From Cordylochernes scorpioides (lineage: Eukaryota > Arthropoda > Arachnida > Pseudoscorpiones > Chernetidae): a stretch of DNA of 64,000 bases. The notes under the pieces are model-generated. The model was not told the DNA's origin. It ran no database searches and saw only the letters and a list, made by a program, of their open reading frames with translations. The stretch lies in the NCBI GenBank assembly GCA_030710605.1, contig CP092880.1, forward strand, positions 5,767,223-5,831,222. The letters run 5' to 3'. Positions 9,201 to 24,200 of the stretch are shown piece by piece; position 1 is the first letter of the stretch; the number at the start of each line of letters is the position of its first letter. The position numbers were made by a program, and so were the translations under genes.

Positions 9201-12200
9201 TTCGAGTAAGAGGACACCACTCGCTAAAGGACACTTTAGCTCTGGAGGTGTTGTCCTTTACAGGGAGGTTTTACTGTAATAATACCTGTCTTAGAAGTTA
9301 TGTCTTAGGAGTCACCTGTTTTTGAAGTTATCTATCATAGGAGTTTCCTGTCTTAGGAGTCGCCTGTCATAGGAGTTTCCTGTCTTAGGAGTCATCTGTC
9401 ATAGGAGACTCCTGTCTTAGGAGTCACATGTCTGAGTTTCTTGTCTTAGGAATCTCCTGCCTTAGGAATCCATTTTTAGTGGGCCATTTGTTTCTTTATT
9501 AATTTAGTTTTTTTTTAGGCATCTGACCCAGTCTAACCCACTCTTGTCAAAATTTTTTTAAGCCTCCTAAAGGGGTTTAAAATACCTTATATTAAGAGTA
9601 TCGTTAAATTTACATAAGATAGTTTTAGGTTTATTGTGGCCAAATTTATTCTAAATGTCTTTTAGGAGTTTAACCATGTCTTTTGAGTGAATTTTTGCCT
9701 GGGACTGAAATGAAACTACAGGTTTTTCTGTTTTCAGTTTAAATCTTTTTAATCATCATTGGCTATTTGAACAAATACACACACAGACACTTCTAACTTG
9801 TGTTTAATTGAACCCTGTACATAAATTTGGTCAAGTCTTTCATCATCACTTTTATTCCAAAAAGGATTCCTGGGTATGCAGTAGAGATGGCGTCATTATC
9901 AGAAATTCTCTCAATGCAGCGACCTTGCTGTTCCTTTTGTTCCATTTTTTGCTACATCATCCTATTTCCAATCACAGACACTCTCCATAGAACTTTCATC
10001 CTCCTTTGAAACCCAAAGGTCCAACCTCAGATTATCTTAACTCTTTGTTGGAATGTTGAGCTATGAAGACTTCTTCGATACACAGCACTTTTTTTGCCAA
10101 AGCCAACCTTGCTGTTCCTTTTGTTCCATTTTTTGCTACATCATCCTATTTCCAATCACAGACACTCTCCATAGAACTTTCATCCTCCTTTGAAACCCAA
10201 AGGTCCAACCTCAGATCATCTTAACTCTTTGTTGGAATGTTGAGCTATGAAGACTTCTTCGATACACAGTACTTTTTTTGCCATTAATAGTGGCAATATT
10301 ATTAATGTCCCTTCTTTCTATGTAGTAAAAAACATAGGTTAAAATTAATACAGAAGAACTACCTCCCTGTAAAAGACACCTAATTACAGAGCCAAAGTGT
10401 CCTTTAGGGAGAGGTGTTCTCTTACCGGAGAGTTGCTAAATAGTAAAAATGGTAATTTTGCAAATGAAAACTGTCCTTTATAGAGAGGTGTCTTCTAGCA
10501 TGAGTGTCCTCTCATGGAGTTTCAACTGTATAAATTGTGTTTTATTCATGTTATTAACAAAAGAAAGCTTAAAATACAAGGTAATAAGAAAATCTCCATA
10601 TAAAAAAAAATAGAGTGTGACATTTCTGTAACTGTTGTTTCCATTCAGTTTTTTGTCTGATGATGGTAACAACACTCTTACCAAAATGCCACACACTATT
10701 TATTTATTTGGATTTGGTCTTATTACCATGTATTTCAAAACATTTTGTTATTAAGTTGAAATTGATTAATGATATAAATTTAAATCGCAAACTAAAATAA
10801 AGTGAGCAATAAGGTAGGTTTTGAAAATAAAAATAGAACTAAACTCTCTCATGGAGTAAAACTTGAGGTCACACACTATTTATTTATTTGAGTTTGGTAT
10901 TATTACAGTTAAACCTGTCTATAGCGTACCCTCTAAATAGCTCCTCCCTCTCTATAGTGCCCGATTTTAAATATGTAGTACGATGCGATTTACATTAAAA
11001 GTGACCTGTCTTTAGCACCCCTTCTCTATAGCACCCAAATCCCAAGAGGGGTCATAGATAGGTTTAACTGTACCTTGTGTTTATATTCTATAATATAAAT
11101 TGTGATTTATCAAAGCTTAAATGGGCTATAATAGACCATGCATTGAAGCTAGTGAACTATACAGTCAGATCTGCTGGAAGAGTTGAAAAATAATTTAAGG
11201 ACTAATTTGTTTTCATGATAAGGCACAATTTGGATTATAGATTATAAACACAAAGTAATAAGACCAAATCCAAATAAATAAATAGTGTGTGACGTTTCAG
11301 TAACAGAATTGTTACCATCATCAGACAAAAGTACTGAATGAGAAATTTTACACAGCATGTTTTAAATAGCTATGTAAAATTTCTCATTCAGTACTTTTGT
11401 CTGAAGATGGTAACAACGCTGTTACCGAAATGTCACACACTATTTATTTATTTGGTCTTATTACCTTTTTTATATAATCTATAATCCAAATTGGGAATCC
11501 TTATCATAATTGGGACCAATATGGGAGTAAATGTGTAGGTTTGTAGCACGTGGCAATCCATGAGAGTTATGTGTTGGAGAGATGTGAACCTCCCCATCTA
11601 ATTGACCTCCTTTCTCAGGACCAATTGACCACACTCATCCATCCCTTGACCTGTTTCTCCCACCCTTACATTCAGGATATGTGACCTGCAGACAACTTCT
11701 CTATTTCTCTATCAATTGACTCAAAGAGTGTCAATAAAATATTTCTGAACTTCCTCTCTGTAACAAGACCAAATAGTGTGTAACCTTTCGGTAATCATCA
11801 AAGTACCCGAATGGTACAAGTATACTACATTCAGTATGAATACAAGGTAATAAGACTAAATAAATAGTGTGTGACGTTTCGATAACAACGTTGTTACCAT
11901 CATCAGACAAAAGTACTGAATCATCTCTTCTTCTTCTTTCTTATCTCCATTCAATCATATTAGGTTATCAAGCTTGCCTTTAGCATTCCATCTCATGTAG
12001 TTAGTAACACCCTAACTCAGGGTTCGGCAAACTGCGGCTCTTTGGATGTGAAGCTGTTTATATAGTTCCATACGTAAATATTATTTATGTGAGTACTATT
12101 TATTGTTGGCAATAAAACATTTTGTGGCTCTTTGAAACTTTTAAATTTCGTCTTCTCCTTCTTTCTTATGTCCACTCAATCATATTAGGGTGTCAAGCTT

Positions 12201-15200
12201 TTAAAGCTTGAGACTTTTGAAAAAGAGATTTGACAACCATCATGGCTGGATGAAGTAGAATGCTTTTGTCATTAAGACTGGGAGCACTACTCAGTGGAAA
12301 GGCCACTGATTTAGCTAAAAAAAAATGGCCGCCTCTGACATGAGGAACAGACTGAATTAGTAGAACATACTCCATGAGAGAATACTCTCTCTAGAGGACA
12401 CACCTCTCTACAAAAGACAGTTTTCATCACCAAAATTATCATTCTTTCTATTAAGCAACCCTCCATCAAGAGGACACACCTCTCTAAACGACATTTTGGC
12501 TCTGTAACTAGGTGTTGTCTTTTACAGGGAGGTAGTTTTACTGTATTTTTAAATTAAAGCAATACTAATTACACTTCTTTTTAATATTAAATGAAGGGTA
12601 ATTTTATTAGGTAAACAATAACAAAATTATGCTGAATATATTTTATACATTAAAAAAATATATCCATAGAGAAAGTAAACACAAGGTAATAAGACCTAAT
12701 CCAAATAAATAAATAGTGTGTGATGTTTCAGTAACAGTGTTGTTACCATCATCAGACAAAAGTACTGAATCATATGAAGATGATAACAACACTGATAAAG
12801 CACAATTTGGATTATAGATTATAGATACAAGAAAATAAGTCCTAATTTAAATAATTTCATCATGTGTGACGTTTCGGTAACAGCATTGTTACCATCATCA
12901 GACAAAAGAATAAAATGGTAACAACACTGTCAATAAACATCACACACTATTTGGATTTGGTCTTATTACCTTGTGTTTATAATCTATAATCCAAATTGTG
13001 CCTTATCATAGAGAAAGTATGTTTTAAGCTGTGTTATTTCTATGTTCTAATGCGGCAAACCTTGTCATTAATATGTACCTCAAGCTGGTTTCATTCATAC
13101 TTAAAAGTTTCTCAATGTCGCTGGCAGCGGTGAGTCATCTTTTGGCCACCGAGTCATCTGAGTGATCTCATCAGGCCCATAGTTTGGAAGGATGACCTTG
13201 GGTGGCCTTCCCGAGTCCCATAGTAGCATTGGTCTCAGGGGATTCCAATGGGATGTAATCTGCATAGGTCACACTCTGTGCCCATAGTTTGGAAGGATAA
13301 CCTTGGGTGGCCTTCCTGAGTCCCATAGTAGCATTGGTCTCAGGGGATTCCAATGGGATGTAATCTGCATAGTTCACACCCTGGGCCCATAGTTTGGAAG
13401 GATGGCCTTGGGTGGCCTTCCAGAGTCCCATAGTAGCATTGGTCTCAGGGGATTCCAATGGGATGTAATCTGCATAGTTCACACCCTGGGCCCATAGTTT
13501 GGAAGGATGGCCTTGGGTGGCCTTCCTGAGTCCCATAGTAGCATTGGTCTCAGGGGATTCCAATGGGATGTAATCTGCATAGTTCACACCCTGGGCCCAT
13601 AGTTTGGAAGGATGGCCTTGGGTGGCCTTCCTGAGTCCCATAGTAGCATTGGTCTCGGTGGATTCCAATGGGATGTAATCTGCATAGGTCACACCCTGGG
13701 CCCATAGTTTGGAAGGATGACCTTGGGTGGCCTTCCAGAGTCCCATAGTAGCATTGGTCTCAGGGGATTCCAATGGGATGTAATCTGCATAGTTCACACC
13801 CTGGGCCCATAGTTTGGAAGGATGGCCTTGGGTGGCCTTCCAGAGTCCCATAGTAGCATTGGTCTCAGGGGATTCCAATGGGATGTAATCTGCATAGGTC
13901 ACACCCTGGGCCCATAGTTTGGAAGGATGGCCTTGGGTGGCCTTCCAGAGTCCCATAGTAGCATTGGTCTCAGGGGATTCCAATGGGATGTAATCTGCAT
14001 AGTTCACACCCTGGGCCCATAGTTTGGAAGGATGGCCTTGGGTGGCCTTCCAGAGTCCCATAGTAGCATTGGTCTCAGGGGATTCCAATGGGATGTAATC
14101 TGCATAGGTCACACCCTGGGCCCATAGTTTGGAAGGATGACCTTGGGTGGCCTTCCAGAGTCCCATAGTAGCATTGGTCTCAGGGGATTCCAATGGGATG
14201 TAATCTGCATAGTTCACACCCTGGGCCCATAGTTTGGAAGGATGGCCTTGGGTGGCCTTCCAGAGTCCCATAGTAGCATTGGTCTCAGGGGATTCCAATG
14301 GGATGTAATCTGCATAGTTCACACCCTGGGCCCATAGTTTGGAAGGAATGGCCTTGGGTGGCCTTCCAGAGTCCCATAGTAGCATTGGTCTCAGGGGATT
14401 CCAATGGGATGTAATCTGCATAGTTCACACCCTGGGCCCATAGTTTGGAAGGAATGGCCTTGGGTGGCCTTCCAGAGTCCCATAGTAGCATTTGTCTCGG
14501 GAGGATTTAATGGGATGTAATCTGCATAGGTCATACTCTGGGTTCTAACAACATAGTTCATGTAATGATCTCAGAGCTATGAAGGAAGCTCTCTCATCAC
14601 CCATGCTTCTTGTAGGTAGTGTATGTAAACTTCCACCCAACTCCCTAATGTCTAAAACATGGTGCTGCCATAGGAGGTGAAGTCCATCAGCCAGTCTGCC
14701 AAGTTCCTGCAGTATGCCCTGGGCTACCTCAGTGATGTGGTGGAGAAGGACACCCTGGAGATGCTGGCTGGATCTGCCTCTGTGGTGCTAGAGACTGTCA
14801 TCTCCATCCATGCTGACCTCAAGAAGTGCCTCACCAATGATCAAAGGTGGGTCACCAACATGAAATCTATTCACCACACTACTCTCTTATCTATTTTCTT
14901 ACTTATCCCTAGTACACGTGGTACAAGTCATGATAATTATGGTGGGTAGAAGTAGGTGAATGCTTTTACTGTAAGTGCACCACATGCCTATACATGTGAA
15001 AAGCAGTTTGACTTTTGCACTTACAAATATATCAGAGCCCTGTTTGGTTACTTGCACTCGCTGGTGGGGTTGGACTTTAGAAAGAATCAGGAGTCATTGG
15101 AGCATTTTATTTTAACAAAAAAAAAAGTGCCCAATGCAGGAATCGAACCCGGGTTAGACCATCCTTCCACCCACCCCCATCTCTTATCTATTATAGTAGA

Positions 15201-18200
15201 ACACTATGTCTATCTCTAACACCTACATTCATGGACAAAACTTAAAGTATTTGATGAGATCTCTCTCTCTCTCTAATTTATATTTATTCTGTATTTAATT
15301 TTATATAATCTTACTAGACGGTTGACCCGGGCTTCGCCCTGGAATTGACCCGTGTGCATATCTACCCGAGTGATATAAATTTAGATAAGATTTTTTTGTA
15401 TAATTGTTTGTTATTAGCATTATCTATTTGTTTGCATCAGCATAATTTAATCTAATCTTTGATAGAGGGCGCTGTTCGTGAGCTAAGTAGAATAATTTGA
15501 ATATATAGTTTTAATAATTGATTTATATATTTTTTAAAATAGCCTATCGTCTTCCCCGTATTTTTTTTACCTATGTATGGAAATTTTGGTTTGAATTAGT
15601 GAACTACTGCGAATTTGTATACCGGACATACAAACAAACAAACATACAAACATTGATTTTTATATATATATAGATATGGACATTGTAATGAAGTAGTTTC
15701 AATCTCAATCTCTCTAACACTTACACTCATGGACAAAACTTGAAGTCTTTGATGAGACTAGCTAGCATCTACTTTACTGTAGAAAGAGAAGTTTGACTTT
15801 CGCACTTACAAATGTGCCAGAGCCCCGTTTGGTTACTAGCACTCACTAGTGAGATTGGGAGTTTGGCAAGAATTCTGTTCAAGCAATCTTTTTCAAAAGA
15901 AATTATTGCAAATACAGGATTATACCAGTTCATGGCTTTTTGACAGCCACTTTATATTACTCATCCAATGACCCCTGTTCTCAAGGTAACAAGACCCAAA
16001 CAGGTAATTTATGCTCATGGACAAAACTTATGGAAAGGGATAGTCTTTGATGTTGCCGGTCATTTATTATTTTTTTTTTAAAGAAGATAGAGACAATTTG
16101 TTCACACTGTTATTACATGTTTCTTCAAAAAAGATCACTGTGTATCAAATATCTTTCAGACTTATTGTCCGAAGCCCGATATAGTACATGTAAAAAGTAC
16201 AACTTCTTTAAGTTTTGTCATGTTAAGTTTTGTCAAGGACAGGGTCAGATGCCTAAGAAAACTAAATTAATGGAAATGCACAAATGGTTCCCACTAAAAA
16301 TTATCCCTAAGACATTATAAAAGTTCCAAGACAGGCTTTACTACCTGTCTATAGTGCCCCCTCTAAATAACACCTTCCTCTCTATAGCACCCAGTTTTAA
16401 ATATGTAGTACGATGCGATTTACATTAAAAGTGACCTGTCTATAGCACCCCCTCTCTATAGCACCCTATTTTGGTGAGTCCCAAGAGGGGGCGCTATAGA
16501 CAGGTTTAACTGTATATTAAGATCTTGTCTTTGAAGCTATTGAAGATAAAAAATAATAACAAAACCAACCCCACTTGTCCAAAATGTAGATTGGCACTTG
16601 CAGCTCCAGAACACATTTTGGTTTGCATTAGATACACTAAACAGGTCCTTTGGGAGAGGCCTCTGCGTATCATCAAACAGCTCGAGGAGCATGGATTCAT
16701 GGAATTTGTGTAATCTTTACTTAAGGGAATAAGAAACAACAATAATAATTTTAGGGTATCAAGCATGAAGAGCTTGAGATCTTTAATGAGGTAGATGTAT
16801 TTAACAAGTAATGTCCCCTGGTAGCCAACCAACTACACCAGCTACTTTTACCCATCACCTCATGACATGACCTATATCCCAACCCTACCAAGATTATAAA
16901 TGTGCCTTCACGACCTTGTATTTTACAAGATTTTAAGGAATATGAATGTCAAGAAATGTAGGCACACATAGACCTCAGTCAAATTAGGACCAAGTGTACA
17001 TGTTGAGATCTGAGGAATTAACAAAGAGTTGACATATTCAGGCAACTCAAATTTAGAAGAGTTTCCTGGAAACTCAGGAAGTTTTAGGAGGCCAAGGACA
17101 GGAGCAAAAAATACCTCTCCAGCTGTCCCACATATATATAGCTAAACTTCTTGTTGAGATTACATGTTCTGTCCAACTTCTTTTTGTAATTACACTTCAT
17201 GTCTAACTTATTGATAGAGCATGTTTACACTTCTTGTGCAACTTTACACTTCATGTCCAACTTCTTTTTGTAATTACACTTCATGTCTAACTTCTTTTTG
17301 TAATTACACTTCATGTCTAACTTATTGATAGAGCATGTTTACACTTCTTGTGCAACTTTACACTTCATGTCCAACTTCTTTTTGTAATTACACTTCATGT
17401 CCAACTTCTTTTTGTAATTACACTTCATGTCTAACTTCTTTTTGTGATTACACTTCATGTCCATCTTATTGATAGAGCATGTTTACACATCTTGTGCAAA
17501 TTTACACTTCATGCCCAACTTCTTATTGACAGAGCACATGATTACACTTCTTGTCCAATTTCTTATTGAAACTGAATTTTTAACTCTCCTGTGTCCAATT
17601 TCTTATTGAAACTGAATTTTTAACTCTCCTGTGTCCAATTTTTTTATTGAAACTGAATTTTTAACTCTCCTGTGTCCAATTTCTTATTGAAACTGAATTT
17701 TTAACTCTCCTGTGCCCAATTTCTTATTGAAACGGAATTTCTAACTCTCCTGTGTCCAATTTCTTATTGAAACGGAATTTCTAACTCTCCTGTGTCCAAT
17801 TTCTTATTGAAATGGAATTTCTAACTCTCCTGTGTCCAATTTCTTATTGAAATGGAATTTCTAACTCTCCTGTGTCCAATTTCTTATTGAAACGGAATTT
17901 CTAACTCTCCTGTGTCCAATTTCTTATTGAAATGGAATTTCTAACTCTCCTGTGTCCAATTTCTTATTGAAACGGAATTTCTAACTCTCCTGTGTCCAAT
18001 TTCTTATTGAAACGGAATTTCTAACTCTCCTGTGTCCAATTTCTTATTGAAACGGAATTTCTAACTCTCCTGTGTCCAATTTCTTATTGAAACGGAATTT
18101 CTAACTCTCCTGTGTCCAATTTCTTATTGAAACGGAATTTCTAACTCTCCTGTGTCCAATTTCTTATTGAAACAGAATTTCTAACTCTCCTGTGTCCAAT

Positions 18201-21200
18201 TTCTTATTGAAATGACATGTTTACCCTTTGGCTCTGCAACTAGGTCTCCTTAGAGAGGTTTAACTTTATCTACTTTATACTCTCTATAATTCAACACCTA
18301 GTTTTAGGTTGATTGTAGATAATTATATTTAGCCCCCCCCCTGTCTCATAAGGAGTCAGCCTGTTTCTTGTGAGTGCATTTTTTTTCTTGGAATCAAATG
18401 AAATTTCCCTAAAGAGGTAGGTTTTACTGTAGGATCTTAAAAAGTATATATACACACAAGGTAAGAAGACCAAATCCAAATAAATAAATAGTGTGTTTAT
18501 TTATTTGGATTTGGTCTTATTACCTTGTGTTTATAATCTATAATCCAAATTGTGCATTATCAAAGTATACAGTTAAACCTGTCTATAGCGCCCCACTCTA
18601 AATAGCGCCTTCCTCTCTATAGCACCTGATTTTAAATACGTAGTACAACGCGATATTTACATTAAAAGTGACCTGTCTATAGCACCCTCTCTCTATAGCA
18701 CCCTATTTTGGTGAGTCCCAAGAGGGGGTGCTATAGACAGGTTTAACTATATATGGTACAGTAAGACCTCCCTGTAAAGGACACCTAATTACAGAGCCAA
18801 AGTGTCCTTTAGGGAGAGGTGTCCTCTTACTGGAGAGTTGATAAATAGTTAAAAAGATAATTTTGACAATAAAAACTGTCCTTTGTAGGTAGGTGTCCTC
18901 TAGCTTGAGTGTTCTCTCATGGAGCATGTTCTACTGTAAGCACATGCATTGAGGCAATCATGAGGTGTATAAGAGTGATGTAGAACAGAGAGGTATGTGT
19001 GGCAGCTCGGTGCAGCAGTCTGCCTCCAGTCAGCTCTACCAGGCCGTGGCAGCCCTGCTCCAATGGGCAGACAGCGTGCAGCTCCACCCTGAGGAGCCGG
19101 TGGATCGGGAGGCCATGCACGGCCTGGTGTCCTCACTGCAGGATGCTGTCCAGGTATGGTTTTATTTTTGACAATTAAACAACTTTATTGACATCTTGTC
19201 AATCTTTACACTCATATATAATATAGATTATAAAACAAGGTAATAAGACCAAATCCAAATAAATAAATAGTGTGTGACATTTCGGTAACAGCGTCGTTAC
19301 CATCTTCAGACAAAAGTACTGAATGCTTGATTGTAAGTAATGAATCAGTAATTTTGTCTGAAGATGGTAACAACGCTGTTACCAAAATCTCAAACACTAT
19401 TTATTTATTTGGATTAGGTCTTATTTCACCTTTTTGTAACCTTTATTTTGCCTTTAGAATCATAAAAAGGAATGTTGTAATAATAATGGTAGGAATGAAG
19501 AGAGATATATACAATCGACGTAGCCCTCTCTGAGGGCACCTCCGGATCAGGAGCTTAAAGCCACCTTGAATCTAGACAGATCCCTGCCATTTGGGGAGTT
19601 CATGTTCGGAACATGCTTGATGATAATGTCGAAGAATTTGTCAAGAAGAATCTTGTCTTCAGGCGTGAGTAGCCCGAGGAGGTGCTCCGTTTCTTCTTCG
19701 TAATAGACCGCGATATCCATCCTGACCACATTATTGATGGCCACAGTGTTCTGCAGGGATTGTAATACATTTATATACAGTATCTATATTATGATGCATT
19801 AGCGCGCCATCTGTTATCAAAATTGGAAACTATTATAGACGCATATGATTCTTTTTTTTAAATAAACAATTTCTACTGTCGTAAAAGAAAATAAGACCTA
19901 ATCCAAATAATTTATTAGTGTGTGACATTTTGGCACATTGTCACCATCATCAGACAAAAGAATAAACGAGAAAAAATACCACAGCAAGTTCTTATATAGT
20001 ACTGTTATCAAGTGTTTATACAAGATAACAGATAAGGAAAATAGTTTTTTAAGTCAACTTGAAATCTTCTTCTTAGAATTAAAAGTGGATTTTTATTTTT
20101 TTTAAATATAATTAAAGGATTTGTTTGATGATGGTGACAATGTTGTTGCCGTCACACACTAATAAATTATTTGGATTAGGTCTTATTTTCTTTTATTATA
20201 ATCTATAATCCAAATTGTGCTTTATCAATTTCTACTGTCCTTATTGCAATGGAAAAAATTAATGGGAGGGCCTGGTTCATCAGTGGTGAAACCGCTGGGA
20301 GGGTTCACCACTTATAAGCCAGGCCCTCCCATTAATTTTTCCATTGCAGTAAGGACAGTAGAAATTGTTTATTTGTAAAAAGAATAATACGTGTCTATAA
20401 TAGTTTCCAATTTTGATATACAGTCTATACCTATCTGGTTATGTGGGATTATATCAACTCCAACGTTTGATTCTAAAGGTAAAATAAAGGTTACAAAAGG
20501 TAAAATAAGACCTAATCCAAATAGTGTTGTGACATTTTGGTAACAGCATTGTTACCATTATCAGATATAAGTATTGAATGAGAAAAAAATATCACAATAG
20601 GCTTTTTTCTCATTCAGTACTTTTGTCTGATATGGTAACAATGCTGTTACCGAAATGAAACACAGTATCTATTTATTTGGATTTGTTCTTATTTTCCTTT
20701 TGTTTCTAATAAATAATCAGAGTTGTACCCAATCATGATTCTAAAAAGAGAGTGGTTGTTTATAAAACGACCTCTAAAACTATAGAGATTGGTTCCTTAC
20801 TAGAGCTGTGTTGCCCAGGCCCTGGTGAAGCTGGCCATGGATGTGCTGGAAGCTAAGCCTAACGGGATCCACAGTCCAACCAGGTAATTTGGATGTTTCT
20901 CGAAGAAATCTCTCGGAGTTTGTTGTAGGCCAACAGAATTCTAAATGAAATCACAAAAATTCACACAACCCTATTTTATTTAGTCATGTTTTTTTTTGCT
21001 TATCCCTAGTACACGAGGTACAGACCATGATAATCATGGTGGGTAGTTAGCGACTGCTTTTTAACTGTAAGTGCACCACATGTCTACACATGTGAAAAGC
21101 AGTTCGACTTTGCACTTACAAATATGCCAGAGCCCCGTTTGGTTACTTGCACTCGCTGGTGGGGTTGGACTTTTTCAAAGAATCGGGGGGGGGGGGCATT

Positions 21201-24200
21201 GGAGCATTTTTTTTTTAATCAGAAAAAAAGTGCCCAATGCGGGAATTGAACCCAGATCGTACCGGTCAAAAACCAACAGTTTAGACCATCCTTCTACCGA
21301 CCCCCCTTTATTCAAGTGAAGCAAGAGAGTGGTTACAATAAATTCCATCTTCTTTTTCTTTCTTATCTCCACTCAATCCAACTAAGGTATCAAGCTTGTA
21401 GAATTGACAACCATCATGGCTGGATGAAGTAGAATGTGTCTGCCTTTGTCATTAAGACTGGGAGCACTACTCAGTAGCAGGCCACTGACTTAGCTCCTAT
21501 AGAAATGGCTGCCTCTGACACGAGGAACAGACACCATATGTAGCCGCTCCTAACATGGAATACAAATGCTGTTCATCCTGTATCCCTAGCATTTACAGGG
21601 TACTATCAGCTGAGCCCAGCTTTTTAGCGAGCTTGTTACTGCTCCCCCTCCTCCTTTTTCTTCCGGGCACAAGACAATATCTACATATGTAAAAACATGC
21701 AAAGTGGTTCTTTGCATAAAAAAGACTGTATCAAATCTTATCACAGGATGATAAACTTTTGGCAGTAACTTTTATCTTGAAATCTCTTCCTTTTTCATCC
21801 GGGCTCAGGACCGGCAAAGGCGGAGTTCAAATAAATCCCATGGTGCTGTGCTGTCCAGTCCTGTCATCAGGAGGCTGGAACCTCCCCCCAGGGATCTGGG
21901 GGCTTCTCCCATCCTGCCCCACTCCGCCTCCACTGACAGTGCCCTCTCAACCCCACCCCCCAAGCCCCCACTGCCCTTGGGTCGCTCCACCCTGACTTCT
22001 TCCGGGTAGGTACCTCATACAACTTCATAAAATAATAATAAGGCACAATTTGGATTATAGGTTATAAACACAAGGTTCATTCTATTTATTTATTTGGATT
22101 TGGTCTTATTACCTTGTGTTTGTAAAATAATAAAAAAGGTCAGGTTTTGGTATTAAAATTTAAAAAAAAAGGCATATTCTGACCACAAGCACATGAGCTT
22201 GATTTGTCAAGAAAATGGATTGGCCAAATATCAGGGAACAGGCTAAGTCAACGTTTAGTTGATATCTGTTCCACTAGATGGCACTCTGCCATCTAAAAAG
22301 CTCATGTGCTTGTGCCCAGGATATGTCTTCTTTGATTTTAATAGAACTCCATATCTATAGATTGAAAACATCAAGATAACAAGAAAGTATTCAAATAAAT
22401 AAATCATGCATGCTGTTTATAGGCAACAGCATTGTTACAGAAAACATAACTCATTATTTATTTGGATATGTTCTTGGTATCTTTGTAATTTATAATCCAA
22501 ATTGCAGATTCACTACACTTATGGACAAAACTTAAGGAAGTCTTTTATGTTGACGGTTGGAGATTTGATGTTGCCGGAAAGAGACAAAGGCAATTTTGTT
22601 CATATTTAGTTATCTCGTGTGTCTTCAATAAAGGTCACTGTAATATCTTTCAGAGTTATTGTCTGAATCCCGATATACATGCTGAAAGGTACAATTTCCT
22701 TAAGTTTTGTCCATGAGTGTACTTTTGTTTGAAGATGGTAACAATGTTGTTGTTGTTTCTTATCCCCTTGTGTAAAGATTACATACTTGGCAGAGCTGAC
22801 TGCTATAGGGCACGTCCCCAAGTGGCGGATAGGGGAACGACCTTCAGATATGAAGGCCAGCTGCGAAACAAGCAGAATAACTCTGACAAATAAGCAGTCG
22901 CAGACCAACAGCAGCATTGTTAGAAGAGGATAAAGACCTCTTTAAAAATCCTGACTTCAACTGACCCAGTTGATAGACCTCAGCAAGGGTTCCTCTTCAG
23001 GGATACGGAGGAGCTGCATCTGTACTCATGTTAGAGTCGGCAGCAAAGGCGTCTGCTTCCATGTTAGGAACGGCCTCAAACTACAGGCAAAGTCAGACTT
23101 TCACCAAAGTGTGCCTGGATCATGGTGCCATGATCAACGAAAGCTGCACTCCTACACCCCATTCCATGAGATCAGATGTTGGTAACAACGTAGATGTCAC
23201 ATATAATTTATCTACCTGGATGTTGTTATAAGATCGTGGGTGGTGTTACGAGGTGTGTGACAGGGAGGCTGTACCACCACTGCCCCCCAAACAGAGGTAC
23301 GGCGGACTACTAGGGTCCGCCCGCAGTCAGGAGTGGGGGTCCTCGGCCAGCAGCAGCCTGGACTCCAACCTCAACCACAGCACAGATGACCTACTGCTGG
23401 CCCCTTCCTCCCTGCTCTCCTCCGCAGACTCTGTGGACCTGCTGGAGGAGGATGAGGAGCTCCCCCCAGCTCTGCCAGCCAAGCAGCGCCAGCGCACCCC
23501 CTCCCAGTACGACAATGTGCCCATCCTGCCCTCAGAGCACAGCCCCTCCTGCCCCAAGTCTGCAGCCAATCACCATCATAGCTGGAGCCACACCCCCTCC
23601 TGTCCTATCCGCCATCAAATCTCAACCTCCTCCGACATCACTCCCCCACCCCTCCCTCCCAAACAGAAGAATGGTAAGCCACATAGCTCAGCAAAGTCTA
23701 GTTTCTGGTGCTCTTTGTGTTTGTTGCAACATTTTTTGATCATCTCAGGCAAATATGGTATAATCATAAGAATACCTTCAATTATATACTCCATTTATAT
23801 CTATATTAATAAAATGCAAATTTCATAAGTGGTGTTCGCTAAAAACTTTCGTTACAATGCATCAATTTCGACCAAATTTTCAACATTTATGTAAAACGAG
23901 ATGGAGCAGGTTTTGCTTAAAATCAAAATATTTTTCCTAACTTTAACATGCGTAACTTCGCTGTTATCGATTAAATACAAAAAAAAAATCAACAGAGTTA
24001 ATTTTATTTATATATAAATACAAAATAAAATTCAGCAATTCATTCAACTCAATCTAAAAAAATATTCAAAACAAGCAATTTTAAGATAACACCATATATA
24101 AAACAGTCGGCCAAGAAAACAACAACGATATTACATCTTTCTCACATATTCACACACAATCTTGATTAATAATTAAAACTAATCTTTAACATTGTTATAC

